Source of the DNA: Paenibacillus sedimenti
GTDB lineage: Bacteria > Bacillota > Bacilli > Paenibacillales > NBRC-103111
Assembly (NCBI RefSeq): GCF_014534655.1
Contig: NZ_JACVVD010000003.1
Coordinates: forward strand, 434,001-498,000
Reading direction: 5' to 3'
DNA: 64,000 nucleotides
Both the position numbers and the translations under genes were made by a program. The notes below the pieces were generated by a model that worked only from the letters and a program-made list of their open reading frames with translations, was not told where the DNA came from and did not search any database. Shown piece by piece: positions 1 through 7,917 of this stretch; position 1 is the stretch's first letter, and every line of letters begins with the position of its first letter.

Positions 1-347
1 AGCAGGTTGACGGAAGTCGCCGACGTTGTCGGCAAGACGATACGTCCGTTTGCGATTTCACGCAGAGGCTTTTCATGAAACAAAAGAATGGAATTGACTT
101 CTCCATAGGCGCTGACGGATAAATCAGGGTAAAGCGAATAATATTCAAAAGACTCTCCATAGGCGAAGGAAGAAATCGGTCCCATGTCAATTTCACCGGC
201 TGCCATCGCCCGATTGAGCGAGGTCGGCACTTGCTCAATAATTTGTACATCATCGCTCTTCATAAGCTCAGGAAAATAGTAGTATATGGGCCATACATTG
301 GTGTAATTGATTCTGCCGATACGTATCTTAGGGTTATGACTGCTCAT
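1..347 (-). CDS. mqnA: Menaquinone biosynthesis protein MqnA (chorismate dehydratase), 5' part only
   Basis: The gene runs off the left edge of the window; about the first 115 codons are present. The N-terminus reads KIRIGRINYTNVWPIYYYF, the typical MqnA opening, followed by PTSLNRAMAAGEIDMGPIS, where the family binds substrate in a periplasmic-binding-protein-like fold. MqnA removes water from chorismate to give 3-enolpyruvyl-benzoate, the first step of the futalosine route to menaquinone. The ATG at 347 lies 14 bases inside the end of ubiX and has GGAGAGAACG before it, so translation is probably coupled. Family assignment is firm; the C-terminal part cannot be judged. Confidence 0.85.
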   Translation of the reverse strand, partial: MSSHNPKIRIGRINYTNVWPIYYYFPELMKSDDVQIIEQVPTSLNRAMAAGEIDMGPISSFAYGESFEYYSLYPDLSVSAYGEVNSILLFHEKPLREIANGRIVLPTTSATSVNL

Positions 348-939
348 CGTTCTCTCCCCATCTCCGATATAAGGAATGCTCTATATTCATGCTGTCCAAC
401 ACTTTGCCCACCAAGAAGTCCACCATCTCATCGATGGAACTCGGCCGATTATAAAAAGCAGGCATCGCCGGAAGCATACGAACACCCATTCTCGACAAGG
501 TGAGCATATTTTCTAAATGTATGGCATGCAGTGGTGTTTCTCTCGGTACCAATATTAATGTTCTGCCTTCTTTGAGCATCACGTCAGCTGTACGTTCCAA
601 CAAATTATCGGATGCAGCCCGCGCAATTCCTGATAACGTTCCCATTGAGCAAGGGATTACAACCATGCCGCGTGTTCGAAAAGATCCACTGGCTACAGAT
701 GCTCCAATATCTGCAATCGGATGAAATTTATAAGTGCCTTTCAAACCGCCAAAATGTGCTTCCAGCGTTTCTTTGCGCTTGCTTACATTCCAGTCCAATT
801 CATCATGGAGAACCCTCCATCCAGCCTCCGTAATAATCAGATGCACATCTTGTCCTTGTGTGAGCAGTACTTGGCAGAGTCTCACCCCATAGATCGCTCC
901 GCTAGCGCCTGTAATGCCTATAACCCAGTTACCGTTCAT
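334..939 (-). CDS. ubiX: Flavin prenyltransferase UbiX family
   Basis: The 201-residue protein has the UbiX N-terminal motif GITGASGAIYG, then PRETPLH near residue 135 and MPAFYNRP near 160. Family members attach a dimethylallyl group to FMN to make the prenylated flavin used by UbiD-type decarboxylases. In futalosine-pathway organisms that decarboxylase acts late in menaquinone synthesis, which fits the neighbours mqnA and the UbiA-like gene. The start overlaps the stop of the upstream gene (ATGA) and no clear Shine-Dalgarno is seen, so expression likely depends on translational coupling. No UbiD partner is present in the window. Confidence 0.9.
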   Translation of the reverse strand: MNGNWVIGITGASGAIYGVRLCQVLLTQGQDVHLIITEAGWRVLHDELDWNVSKRKETLEAHFGGLKGTYKFHPIADIGASVASGSFRTRGMVVIPCSMGTLSGIARAASDNLLERTADVMLKEGRTLILVPRETPLHAIHLENMLTLSRMGVRMLPAMPAFYNRPSSIDEMVDFLVGKVLDSMNIEHSLYRRWGENDEQS

Positions 940-1811
940 GTGCGCTGCGTCACGAAGACGTCAAGCAGGGTAAACGCAAACACCACTAAACTTAGCACGC
1001 CGTTCATTGTGAAAAAAGCCGCATTCAGTTTGGACAGGTCGTTGGGTGAGACGAGACGATGTTCCTTGTATAAAAGGATATAAGCAATTACAAGTCCGAT
1101 TAAGTAGAACCAGCTTAAATGCGTCATAAAGAACAAAGTGATTAGGCCGACGGCTGTTAATGCGTGCAGCACACGAGCCGTCATTAGCGCAGCTTTAATT
1201 CCAAAACGGCTGGGCAAGGAATATAATCCTTCCTTGCGGTCAAAATCGGCATCCTGACAAGCGTAGATGAGATCAAATCCAGTGCTCCAGAAAACGACGG
1301 TCAAATAGAAAACGATTGACGACCAAGTGAATTGCCCGGTTACGGCGATCCATCCGCCTAATGGCGCAAGGCCAAGCGTTAAGCCCAGCACAAAGTGGCA
1401 CGCCCAAGTAAATCTCTTCGTATACGAGTAAATAACAAGAAAAAACACTGCAATCGGCAGCAGTTTCATGGAAAGAGAACTTAAATTGGAAGTTGCCCAG
1501 AACAACAATGCAAAAGATAAAATGATATATAAAGATACCTGTTTAATGCTGATTAAGCCTGCTGGTATTGCCCGATTCTCAGTTCTAGGATTTTTCTTGT
1601 CTATTGCTCTATCAATTACGCGATTCAATGACATCGCGGCTGTTCTCGCCCCAACCATAGCTAATGTAATCCATAGAATTTGCATCCAAGAAGGTAATTG
1701 TCCGTTAAGGACGACTGAGCCTAATATCGCACCCATGAAGGCGAATGGTAAAGCAAATACGCTGTGTTCAAACTTAATCATTTCCAGAAAAATTTTTAAT
1801 TTAGTAAACAT
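936..1811 (-). CDS. UbiA-family prenyltransferase, probably MqnP
   Basis: An integral membrane protein of 291 residues. It carries both Asp-rich prenyltransferase motifs: NRVIDRAIDKKNPRT near residue 65 and DLIYACQDADFDRKEG near residue 180. UbiA proteins join a polyprenyl chain to an aromatic acid. Position between menG and ubiX, with mqnA next, points to the futalosine-pathway 6-naphthoate prenyltransferase role (MqnP) rather than 4-hydroxybenzoate octaprenyltransferase; that choice is inference from context. Its end overlaps ubiX by four bases. A Shine-Dalgarno AGGAG lies about 12 bases before the ATG. Confidence 0.85.
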   Translation of the reverse strand: MFTKLKIFLEMIKFEHSVFALPFAFMGAILGSVVLNGQLPSWMQILWITLAMVGARTAAMSLNRVIDRAIDKKNPRTENRAIPAGLISIKQVSLYIILSFALLFWATSNLSSLSMKLLPIAVFFLVIYSYTKRFTWACHFVLGLTLGLAPLGGWIAVTGQFTWSSIVFYLTVVFWSTGFDLIYACQDADFDRKEGLYSLPSRFGIKAALMTARVLHALTAVGLITLFFMTHLSWFYLIGLVIAYILLYKEHRLVSPNDLSKLNAAFFTMNGVLSLVVFAFTLLDVFVTQRT

Positions 1812-1818
1812 AGCAAAA

Positions 1819-2553
1819 TTACACTCCTGATTTCATTTTCCCCTTGGTGCCAATGTGCAATGCTGCAATGCCGCCCGTTAGGGGGTAAGCCTGTACATCT
1901 TGCAGCCCCTGTTTGGCAAAAATAGCGGCAAGCTGCTTATGATCTGGAAAATGGATTAATGATTCCGGCAGCCATTTGTACTGTTCGTAACGTTTGGCAA
2001 TAAGCTTGCCTAGGAAAGGCAGTACACGCTGAAAGTAGAAATAATAAATGGATTTAAAGGGTTCCCATGTCGGTTTGGATAACTCCAGTGACACCACTAA
2101 GCCTCCGGGCTTGACGACCCGCTGCATTTCACGGATAACTTGCTCCAGATCGGGAACATTGCGCAATGCAAATCCGATGGTAGCATAATCAAACGAGTTA
2201 TCGTCAAACGGAAGACTCATGGCATTTCCTTGAATTAATTGGATCTGACTGTCCAAGTGAAGCTGTTTAATTTTCTCAGCCCCGTAATCCAGCATGTTTT
2301 GACTGAAATCAAGTCCGACCATCTTGCCGTTGCCGCTTGCTTGTGCCAGACTGATCGTCCAATCACAGGTACCGCAACACAAGTCTATAGCTGTACTGCC
2401 CGGCTTCACATTCATTTTGCTCATGGTAAACTTGCGCCATGCTTTGTGCCTGCGGAAGCTCAAAATATCGTTCATCAAATCATATTTCGGAGCAATGCTT
2501 TCAAAGACGGAATGAACGAATTCTTCTTTGGATTTCGTTTTTGTCGTGTTCAT
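1819..2553 (-). CDS. menG: Demethylmenaquinone methyltransferase
   Basis: Class I SAM-dependent methyltransferase of the UbiE/MenG type, 244 residues. Motif I is AIDLCCGTCDWT; the family helix GFALRNVPDLEQVIREM and the VVKPGGLVVSLELSKP strand follow. It adds the last methyl group to demethylmenaquinone. The ATG at 2553 (MNTTKTKSKEEF) is preferred to an upstream in-frame start because GAGGTGA lies 8 bases before it and overlaps the stop of hepS. The gene sits in a hepS-menG order shared with Bacillus. Confidence 0.93.
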   Translation of the reverse strand: MNTTKTKSKEEFVHSVFESIAPKYDLMNDILSFRRHKAWRKFTMSKMNVKPGSTAIDLCCGTCDWTISLAQASGNGKMVGLDFSQNMLDYGAEKIKQLHLDSQIQLIQGNAMSLPFDDNSFDYATIGFALRNVPDLEQVIREMQRVVKPGGLVVSLELSKPTWEPFKSIYYFYFQRVLPFLGKLIAKRYEQYKWLPESLIHFPDHKQLAAIFAKQGLQDVQAYPLTGGIAALHIGTKGKMKSGV

Positions 2554-2566
2554 CTGATTCGTCACC

Positions 2567-3433
2567 TCAAATTTCTTCAAGCACTTTAGGCTGCTTCGCT
2601 GAAAAGCGAAGGATTGGCTCCCCAATGTGAAACAGTTCACTTATTAGCTTATCGGAATCTAGCTGCTGTACTTTTAATTGCAGCTGCTTGATATGCGTCT
2701 CGAGCATTTGATACAGTTGAGAGGAGACATTATATTTATGAATCAATGTCCGTACTTTGGCCTGATCCGTTTCCTCTGCATGGAGCTGCTTTCGCTCTTC
2801 TTTGGTAGCATGCTGAAGGATATGCCAAAATCCCCAGCTTCCATGGAAACCAGTTGCAGATTCCGTTCGAAAAATTTCCTCAAAAATCACTTCGCATTTC
2901 GTATAGCTTCTTAGTACGTCCGGCCAAGCTTGATCGTATACGTCAGCCATAAATTCCGAAAAAGACAAAAAAAGCTGAGATTTGATCTCCACCGTTTGAT
3001 GGATGTAATCTTCTGCCGTCATTTTCAACTGCTTCATTTTGGTATATAAATTCATCTTAAGACGATTAACTTCACAAATCGCACCCGACAGCTGCTTAAT
3101 CATATCGATTTGCCCTGCTTGCGAGAGCAGGTAATAAAACCGGGAGCTGAAATAATCGCCGGCAAGCACCTTTAGCTGTCTGGAACGTGCTGCCTTTTTC
3201 TCTTTGATCTCATTGGACGCGTTGACCATTTCATGGGTATCAAGCGCTAATTGGACGAGGGATGTTGCCAAAGTGTACAGCTCGCTTGATTCACTATGCT
3301 TCGTGTTCCCGTTCAAGAAAGCAAATAGCAATCGTGAGCGAAGCTCTGGAAAATCGGGCAAATCTGTGTGAATTTGGATCATATCATATTCCGTGTATTG
3401 CTTAGCGATCTCAGGGATCCGATAAGAATTCAT
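2567..3433 (-). CDS. hepS: Heptaprenyl diphosphate synthase component I
   Basis: The 288-residue protein matches the HEPPP_synt_1 (HepS) family in its opening IPEIAKQYTEYDMIQIHTDLP and in the central helical region with GDYFSSRFYYLLSQ. HepS is the small non-catalytic partner of HepT and sets the C35 chain length of the menaquinone side chain. GGAGG lies 7 bases before the ATG. The catalytic subunit hepT is not in the window; by synteny it would lie beyond the left edge after mqnA. Confidence 0.88.
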   Translation of the reverse strand: MNSYRIPEIAKQYTEYDMIQIHTDLPDFPELRSRLLFAFLNGNTKHSESSELYTLATSLVQLALDTHEMVNASNEIKEKKAARSRQLKVLAGDYFSSRFYYLLSQAGQIDMIKQLSGAICEVNRLKMNLYTKMKQLKMTAEDYIHQTVEIKSQLFLSFSEFMADVYDQAWPDVLRSYTKCEVIFEEIFRTESATGFHGSWGFWHILQHATKEERKQLHAEETDQAKVRTLIHKYNVSSQLYQMLETHIKQLQLKVQQLDSDKLISELFHIGEPILRFSAKQPKVLEEI

Positions 3434-3534
3434 GCAAAAGCCTCCGTAACCGTATGCCGAATATCATTTGTGCTTCTATCCAAGTAATTATAGCATAACC
3501 CGTTCGCAGAAGCACAATTAATTATCTGCACTCT

Positions 3535-4068
3535 CTATAAAGGATATCTTTGCTGCCATCTGGACGTGTAGGTAATACGGAACCGGTTTTGCAGCTGCTG
3601 TTCAAGCTGAATAAGGCTGAGCTCGCCTGCGCTAGCTTCCATATCTTTTCCGTGCTCGCGATCTGCAACCATCGCCAGCACAAGCTGTGCGGAGGCTTGA
3701 TCGGTCGCTCCTGAATAATCCATCACGCGAACCCATACCTGATTCACATTTTTCGTCTTGGTCGTTATCATTTGGGCGATTGTATACAAGTCGCGATATA
3801 CGGAAGCGGATTCCGCATTTTTAGGCAAGCTTAAATCAAGGGACAGCCTCGCATTGGTCAGCTCAACTTTGCGAATTCGCAGCTGCAAGGGTACCTGCAC
3901 AAGGAAATCGACTAGATTACGGTCCGTGAGTTGCGCCGCGCGCTTGCTTGACCAAGCGTCGAGAGGGTTCGATCCGGCTAGCTGATCAAGCTTTGGGAGC
4001 AATGACAAGCTGACAGCAACGGCAAGGGATAAACTTGCCGTAATTATGATTCGTAGAGACCATTTCAT
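3535..4068 (-). CDS. Unknown membrane-anchored protein between mtrB and hepS
   Basis: The 177-residue product starts MKWSLRIIITASLSLAVAV, a single N-terminal membrane segment or uncleaved signal. The rest is soluble and rich in paired beta-strand-like stretches such as VWVRVMDYSGA and YRDLYTIAQMI. I do not recognise the family. The ATG at 4068 is chosen because AGGAGG lies 9-10 bases upstream, and that Shine-Dalgarno forms the right end of a hairpin repeat (4078-4122). The Bacillus subtilis equivalent position between mtrB and hepS has no gene, so this is a lineage-specific insertion or an unassigned family. Confidence 0.65.
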   Translation of the reverse strand: MKWSLRIIITASLSLAVAVSLSLLPKLDQLAGSNPLDAWSSKRAAQLTDRNLVDFLVQVPLQLRIRKVELTNARLSLDLSLPKNAESASVYRDLYTIAQMITTKTKNVNQVWVRVMDYSGATDQASAQLVLAMVADREHGKDMEASAGELSLIQLEQQLQNRFRITYTSRWQQRYPL

Positions 4069-4077
4069 GTACAAGGT

Positions 4078-4122
4078 ACCTCCTAAGAGTTTTCCGTAGG
4101 AAAACTTGCTTCGTAAGCATAA
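4078..4122 (-). repeat. Shine-Dalgarno-abutting hairpin repeat, copy 1
   Basis: Coding-strand order: GCTTATGCTTACGAAG, then stem AGTTTTCC / GGAAAACT with a TAC loop, then TCTTAGGAGG, which is the Shine-Dalgarno of the unknown gene ending at 3535. The same architecture recurs before der, mecA, resB, gerW, ribBA, ribE and dacF. Confidence 0.8.
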
Positions 4123-4154
4123 GCTTTGAAACAAGCTCATACACCATTGTACAA

Positions 4155-4180
4155 AGAAAAAAAGCAGGCTATGCCTGCTT
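4155..4180 (-). terminator. Rho-independent terminator of mtrB
   Basis: Minus strand: stem AGCAGGC ATA GCCTGCT followed by seven T residues, a few bases after the mtrB stop. Confidence 0.85.
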
Positions 4181-4187
4181 GGAAAAA

Positions 4188-4436
4188 TTATTCCTCCGTA
4201 TCGATCGTACCGAACTTCGTCATGATCAAAGCTTTGCCTCTTACTTTCACAGCTGATGTATGTTCAGTAAACTGAGCAATCATCACTTCACCCTTGTCCA
4301 GCTTTTCCGTATGATGAAAACGAGTATCTTGTCCGCGGGTTAATCCAATCACATGGACACCGTTATCTTTGGCCTTAATGACGAAATATTCATTCCCGTT
4401 GGGGGCGCTGGTGTTGTTGTTGTTTTTATTATCCAC
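4188..4436 (-). CDS. mtrB: trp RNA-binding attenuation protein (TRAP)
   Basis: The 82-residue protein has the TRAP core [36 protein letters not shown] and KVRGKALI. These contain the Lys and Arg residues that bind GAG/UAG triplets and the Thr/Gly residues that bind tryptophan in the 11-mer ring. TRAP turns down trp operon expression when tryptophan is plentiful. The N-terminus carries an Asn-rich stretch (KNNNNTS) absent from the Bacillus protein. The start is GTG at 4436, with GGAGG 8-9 bases upstream. In B. subtilis folE precedes mtrB; here folE is missing and a tRNA lies upstream. Confidence 0.95.
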   Translation of the reverse strand: MDNKNNNNTSAPNGNEYFVIKAKDNGVHVIGLTRGQDTRFHHTEKLDKGEVMIAQFTEHTSAVKVRGKALIMTKFGTIDTEE

Positions 4437-4600
4437 TTTTCATTCCTCCGTTCGTGCCATACTTACATTAACCTTACTTAATGATGCTAAAAAAGCACCA
4501 GGAAGTCAATAAGGCGATATGAAGCCGTCATCCCCTTCGAGGAAGGAGCCCCCTAACCAATCTCCATCAAGCAATGCCCAGCCCGTAATTCGTTCCGCAA

Positions 4601-4630
4601 AAGAAAAAGACATCGGCTTTACGATGTCTT
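4601..4630 (-). terminator. Terminator after tRNA-Pro
   Basis: Minus strand: GACATCG TAAAGC CGATGTC followed by TTTTTCTTTT, starting 6 bases beyond the tRNA 3' end. Confidence 0.85.
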
Positions 4631-4635
4631 TCTCA

Positions 4636-4712
4636 TGGTCGGAGTAACACGATTCGAACGTGCGACCTCACCCACCCCAAGGGTGCGCGCTACCAGGCTG
4701 CGCCATACCCCG
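4636..4712 (-). tRNA. tRNA-Pro, anticodon GGG
   Basis: A complete 77-base cloverleaf on the minus strand. The acceptor stem CGGGGTA pairs with TACTCCG, the D arm has AGCCTGGTAGC, and the anticodon stem CACCC/GGGTG closes the loop TTGGGGT. The T arm contains GTTCGAATC and the 3' end has encoded CCA. The loop reads anticodon GGG, so it decodes proline CCC and CCU codons. Confidence 0.95.
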
Positions 4713-4731
4713 TTCGTAAGCATGCGCTTAC
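4713..4731 (-). repeat. Partial hairpin-repeat fragment at the tRNA-Pro 5' edge
   Basis: The palindrome GTAAGCATGCGCTTAC lies 3 bases upstream of the tRNA 5' end. It matches the outer part (TTCGTAAGCATATGCT) of the Shine-Dalgarno-abutting repeats seen elsewhere in the window, without their inner AGTTTTCC hairpin. Confidence 0.45.
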
Positions 4732-4800
4732 TTATTTACTTTTGTAATTATAGTAGGAGATTTTCGAATTGTAAAGGTATTTTGCAGATTGTTATAGAGC

Positions 4801-4842
4801 AACAAATAAAGCCGTAACTGCAATAATGCGGCCACGGCTTTG
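4801..4842 (-). terminator. Terminator of hbs
   Basis: Minus strand: AAAGCCGT and ACGGCTTT flank an 18-base loop, followed by a T-rich tail ATTTGTT. It lies about 40 bases after the hbs stop. Confidence 0.65.
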
Positions 4843-4882
4843 TTCATTTGGAATAACGTACAATCATATGTAAAACTAACAA

Positions 4883-5155
4883 TTATTGAATTCCGTCTCT
4901 AAGCGCCTTACCAGGTTTGAAAGCTGGGATTTTGCTTGCAGGGATTTCAATTTCATCTCCAGTCTGTGGATTACGTCCCTTACGAGCGGAACGTTCACGA
5001 ACTTCGAAATTACCGAACCCAACAAGTTGTACTTTATCTCCGCTTTGCAGCGCTTCGGAAATCGCTTCAAAAACAGCATCCACCGCTTTTGTCGCGTCTT
5101 TCTTGGAAAGCTCGGAGGTTTCAGCAACCTTGTTAATCAATTCAGATTTATTCAT
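4883..5155 (-). CDS. hbs: DNA-binding protein HU
   Basis: The 90-residue product begins [13 protein letters not shown] and carries the HU DNA-binding arm signature [23 protein letters not shown] is the main nucleoid protein and bends DNA as a homodimer. The length matches the family exactly. The start at 5155 has GGGGGAGGTGAATGGC just upstream. Monocistronic context: its own promoter at 5293-5321 and terminator at 4801-4842. The hbs-spoIVA order is conserved in Bacillus. Confidence 0.96.
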   Translation of the reverse strand: MNKSELINKVAETSELSKKDATKAVDAVFEAISEALQSGDKVQLVGFGNFEVRERSARKGRNPQTGDEIEIPASKIPAFKPGKALRDGIQ

Positions 5156-5292
5156 GCCATTCACCTCCCCCCAAGAATACTGACTTCCGTTACTTCCTGT
5201 TTTCACCGTTTCCTCGCAAAATATACATGATCCCGTGAAAAATCGCTGATTTTCTAAATGAAAATCGATTTCGAAAGCAGACGAATAAATTC

Positions 5293-5321
5293 ATAGTAAT
5301 ACACTGGGAGAGCAATTTCAA
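5293..5321 (-). promoter_or_regulatory. Candidate sigma-A promoter of hbs
   Basis: Minus strand: TTGAAA, a 17-base spacer, then TACTAT, located about 140 bases before the hbs start. The -35 box is near consensus and the -10 box is a 4-of-6 match. Confidence 0.55.
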
Positions 5322-5361
5322 GTATAGATTTCCTTTTTATGTAGGCTTTTCTGCTAAAAAT

Positions 5362-5391
5362 CGACAAAAAACACTCTTTCGAGTGTTTTTT
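5362..5391 (-). terminator. Terminator of spoIVA
   Basis: Stem ACACTC TTTC GAGTGT flanked by A and T runs of six, so it can act in both directions. It lies 15 bases after the spoIVA stop. Confidence 0.85.
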
Positions 5392-5405
5392 CGTCTAAAC
5401 TATGA

Positions 5406-6884
5406 TTATAGAATGATTGCGATGAGACCCCCGGAGCCTTCGTTAATTATGCGGCCCAATGTCTCCTGCAGCTTATAGCGCGCGTTGTCCGGCATCTGAG
5501 CAAGCTTGCCTTGGATGCCTTCGCGAACGATGGAATGCAGGGATCTGCCGAATATATCAGACTCCCAAATCTTGAGCGGGTTATCTTCAAAATCTTGCAT
5601 CAAGTAGCGTACCAACTCTTCGCTTTGCTTCTCTGTTCCGATAATCGGAGAGAATTCCGATTCTACATCGACACGGATCATGTGGATGGACGGCGCAGTC
5701 GCCTTCAGGCGGACACCGAACCTGGATCCTTGGCGAATGAGTTCCGGCTCATCCAGCGCCATTTCCGCAAGCGTAGGAGGCGCAATACCGTAGCCGGTCG
5801 TTTTGACCATTTCCAATGCCTCTGCGAACTGATCGTACTCCCGCTTCGCATGTGTGAAATCCTGCATCAGCTGAAGGAGATGATCCTTGCCCCGGATTTC
5901 TACGCCAACCACTTCCTGCAAAATGCGGTCGTACAGTTCATCAGGCGCGTACAAGTCAATTTCCGCCACACCTTGGCCCATATTCATATCCGCAAGTGCC
6001 GCCTTGTCGATGAAATCATACTCGCCAAATTGGCTGACCACCCGATCTACGTCGCGCAGACGGCGAATATCTTGTACCGTATCGCGTACTGAATTTTCAA
6101 ATCGACCGCGCAGCCAATGATTTTCATCCAGCACCATTACCCAGCTTGGAAGGTTCACGTTCACTTCGTGTACGGGGAACTCGTAGAGCACCTCACGCAG
6201 GACGGAAACCATTTCCTCTTCCCCCGCACTGGCTACGCTCATCGTGACTACAGGGACGTCGTAACGGCTTTGCAGCTCGCTGCGCAGTTCCAGAGCAGGT
6301 TCGCTGTTCGGTTTTTGGGAGTTGATGACGACGATGAATGGCTTGCCGACTTCTTTTAACTCATTGATAACCCTTTCTTCGGCCAGTACATACGATGATC
6401 TTGGAATATCAGAAATCGTGCCGTCGGTTGTAACGACAACGCCGAGTGTTGAATGCTCCTGAATAACCTTGCGCGTTCCGATTTCGGCCGCTTCCTGGAA
6501 TGGAATAGGCTCATCAAACCACGGTGTGTTAATCATACGCGGTCCGTTCTCGTCCTCATACCCTTTGGCGCCATCGACTGCATAGCCTACGCAATCAACG
6601 AGGCGAACGTTAACGTTCAGCCCTTCTGCAACTGAGATTTGAACAGCTGTGTTAGGTACAAACTTCGGCTCGGTCGTCATAATCGTGCGGCCAGCAGCGC
6701 TCTGCGGGAGTTCATCGGTAGCCCGGATCCTATCCGCTTCGCTTTGAATGTTCGGAAGCACTACAGATTCCACAAAACGTTTAATAAAGGTTGATTTTCC
6801 TGTCCGGACCGCTCCGACAACCCCCAGGTAAATGTCCCCTCCCGTCCGTTCTGCAATGTCCTTAAAGATATCCACTTTCTCCAA
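5406..6884 (-). CDS. spoIVA: Stage IV sporulation protein A, spore-coat basement ATPase
   Basis: With a TTG start at 6884 the protein is 492 residues, the usual family length, and opens (M)EKVDIFKDIAERTGGDIY. AGGAGGG lies about 7 bases before that TTG; an upstream ATG at 6935 has no such site. The Walker A motif is GAVRTGKST near residue 23, and the DCVGY and TTEPKF motifs of this TRAFAC-like ATPase are intact. SpoIVA polymerises on the forespore outer membrane by ATP hydrolysis and anchors coat and cortex assembly. It is preceded by a sigma-E-type promoter. Confidence 0.97.
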   Translation of the reverse strand: MEKVDIFKDIAERTGGDIYLGVVGAVRTGKSTFIKRFVESVVLPNIQSEADRIRATDELPQSAAGRTIMTTEPKFVPNTAVQISVAEGLNVNVRLVDCVGYAVDGAKGYEDENGPRMINTPWFDEPIPFQEAAEIGTRKVIQEHSTLGVVVTTDGTISDIPRSSYVLAEERVINELKEVGKPFIVVINSQKPNSEPALELRSELQSRYDVPVVTMSVASAGEEEMVSVLREVLYEFPVHEVNVNLPSWVMVLDENHWLRGRFENSVRDTVQDIRRLRDVDRVVSQFGEYDFIDKAALADMNMGQGVAEIDLYAPDELYDRILQEVVGVEIRGKDHLLQLMQDFTHAKREYDQFAEALEMVKTTGYGIAPPTLAEMALDEPELIRQGSRFGVRLKATAPSIHMIRVDVESEFSPIIGTEKQSEELVRYLMQDFEDNPLKIWESDIFGRSLHSIVREGIQGKLAQMPDNARYKLQETLGRIINEGSGGLIAIIL

Positions 6885-6968
6885 GAGAATCCCTCCTACA
6901 GTTTGGTCGTCAACTGACGCAAGTGACGGTAACAATTGACTACTCGTACATTCATTTGGACTAGTAAG

Positions 6969-6997
6969 AAATATATGTACGTTCGATAAAAATATGA
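6969..6997 (-). promoter_or_regulatory. Sigma-E-type promoter of spoIVA
   Basis: Minus strand: -35 TCATATT, a 13-base spacer, -10 CATATATT, about 85 bases before the spoIVA start. This agrees with the sigma-E pattern (kmATATT, 13-15 bases, CATACAnT), and spoIVA is a mother-cell sigma-E gene in Bacillus. Confidence 0.65.
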
Positions 6998-7095
6998 TAG
7001 ATGCGCTGAATCTTTTTTAGCAGCTCATATTTCACGGAAGCATACGGCTTTCCTTCTCCATTGAGATGAATATATGTCTGGGAGGCTATTGATAT

Positions 7096-7140
7096 TCTGA
7101 AAAAATGAGAAAACCTCCCGCACAGTTTGTGCAAGAGGTT
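7096..7140 (-). terminator. Terminator of yphF-like gene
   Basis: Minus strand: AACCTC, inner stem TGCACA AAC TGTGC, then GAGGTT followed by TTCTCATTTTTTC. It begins 10 bases after the upstream gene's stop. Confidence 0.8.
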
Positions 7141-7150
7141 CGGTTTAAAC

Positions 7151-7909
7151 TTATTCTTTATCTTGAGGCATGGGCTGATTATTTTTCCAATAATACGTAA
7201 AACTGCGAATCGGAACGAAATGCGATTTGGCAACCAGGAGATCACGCAGATCCTGATCCGGCTTGAGCGTACTTTCCAATGATCCGCTTTGGACCATTTT
7301 CATGATATCCATCCCATAATCGATTGCGACTTTGCCAGAATTCTTATGCACCATATACGTGAGGAAATCTTGTCGATTAAAGTCCGACTTAATTTCAGGC
7401 GACTTCATGCCAAGTTTACTAAAATCCACATATTCAAAAGAGTCGTTGATGGCAATCCCTGCCGGCAGATCACCATTATGTTTCACTTTATAGTCATCAA
7501 CTTTCTTCTGAACATCTTCGACACTTTGATAGGCGGATAAATCCATGAGTTTTACTTGCGGTTTGGTCTCCACATTAACAAGTACATACATAAAGATGCC
7601 GCCGCTTTCGAAAGCGTTGGCTGGAATGCTGCTGAGCAGATGCATTTTTTGCAGCTTACCAAAATCAATCACATATTTCTCATATAAAGGAGTATTCATG
7701 TCACTGTTTTTGATTGGCAAGACACCGTTTTTTTCGTGAAATTGATCAACGGCCTGCTGAACGAGCGTAATGAATTCGGCCGGATTAATTTGATTCTCTT
7801 TACGCAACTCTTTGGGATAAGCACAGCCGCTTAGCAATAAGACCAAGCAAATCGCTGTACATATCCACTTCCCAAACAAACGAAGTCGGAATAATTTCAC
7901 TTCAACCAT
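7151..7909 (-). CDS. YphF-like lipoprotein
   Basis: A 252-residue predicted lipoprotein: a positively charged start, a hydrophobic stretch (ICTAICLVLLLSG) and the lipobox LSGCA put the lipidated Cys near residue 29. The mature part is soluble with no motif I recognise. Position directly upstream of spoIVA matches Bacillus yphF, a lipoprotein of similar length, so the assignment rests on synteny and type. The ATG at 7909 has AAGG immediately beside it; a GTG three codons later (7900) has better spacing, so the start is uncertain by three residues. Confidence 0.7.
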   Translation of the reverse strand: MVEVKLFRLRLFGKWICTAICLVLLLSGCAYPKELRKENQINPAEFITLVQQAVDQFHEKNGVLPIKNSDMNTPLYEKYVIDFGKLQKMHLLSSIPANAFESGGIFMYVLVNVETKPQVKLMDLSAYQSVEDVQKKVDDYKVKHNGDLPAGIAINDSFEYVDFSKLGMKSPEIKSDFNRQDFLTYMVHKNSGKVAIDYGMDIMKMVQSGSLESTLKPDQDLRDLLVAKSHFVPIRSFTYYWKNNQPMPQDKE

Positions 7910-7917
7910 CCTTACGT

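Noticed and set aside
4635..4817. Plus-strand 60-codon frame over the tRNA
   Set aside because: It is the antisense of tRNA-Pro (the VGVTRFERATS pattern is a common artefact) with no ribosome site.
6961..7245. Minus-strand 94-codon frame between yphF and spoIVA
   Set aside because: It overlaps the yphF 3' end and its terminator in another frame and contains the sigma-E promoter; no ribosome site.
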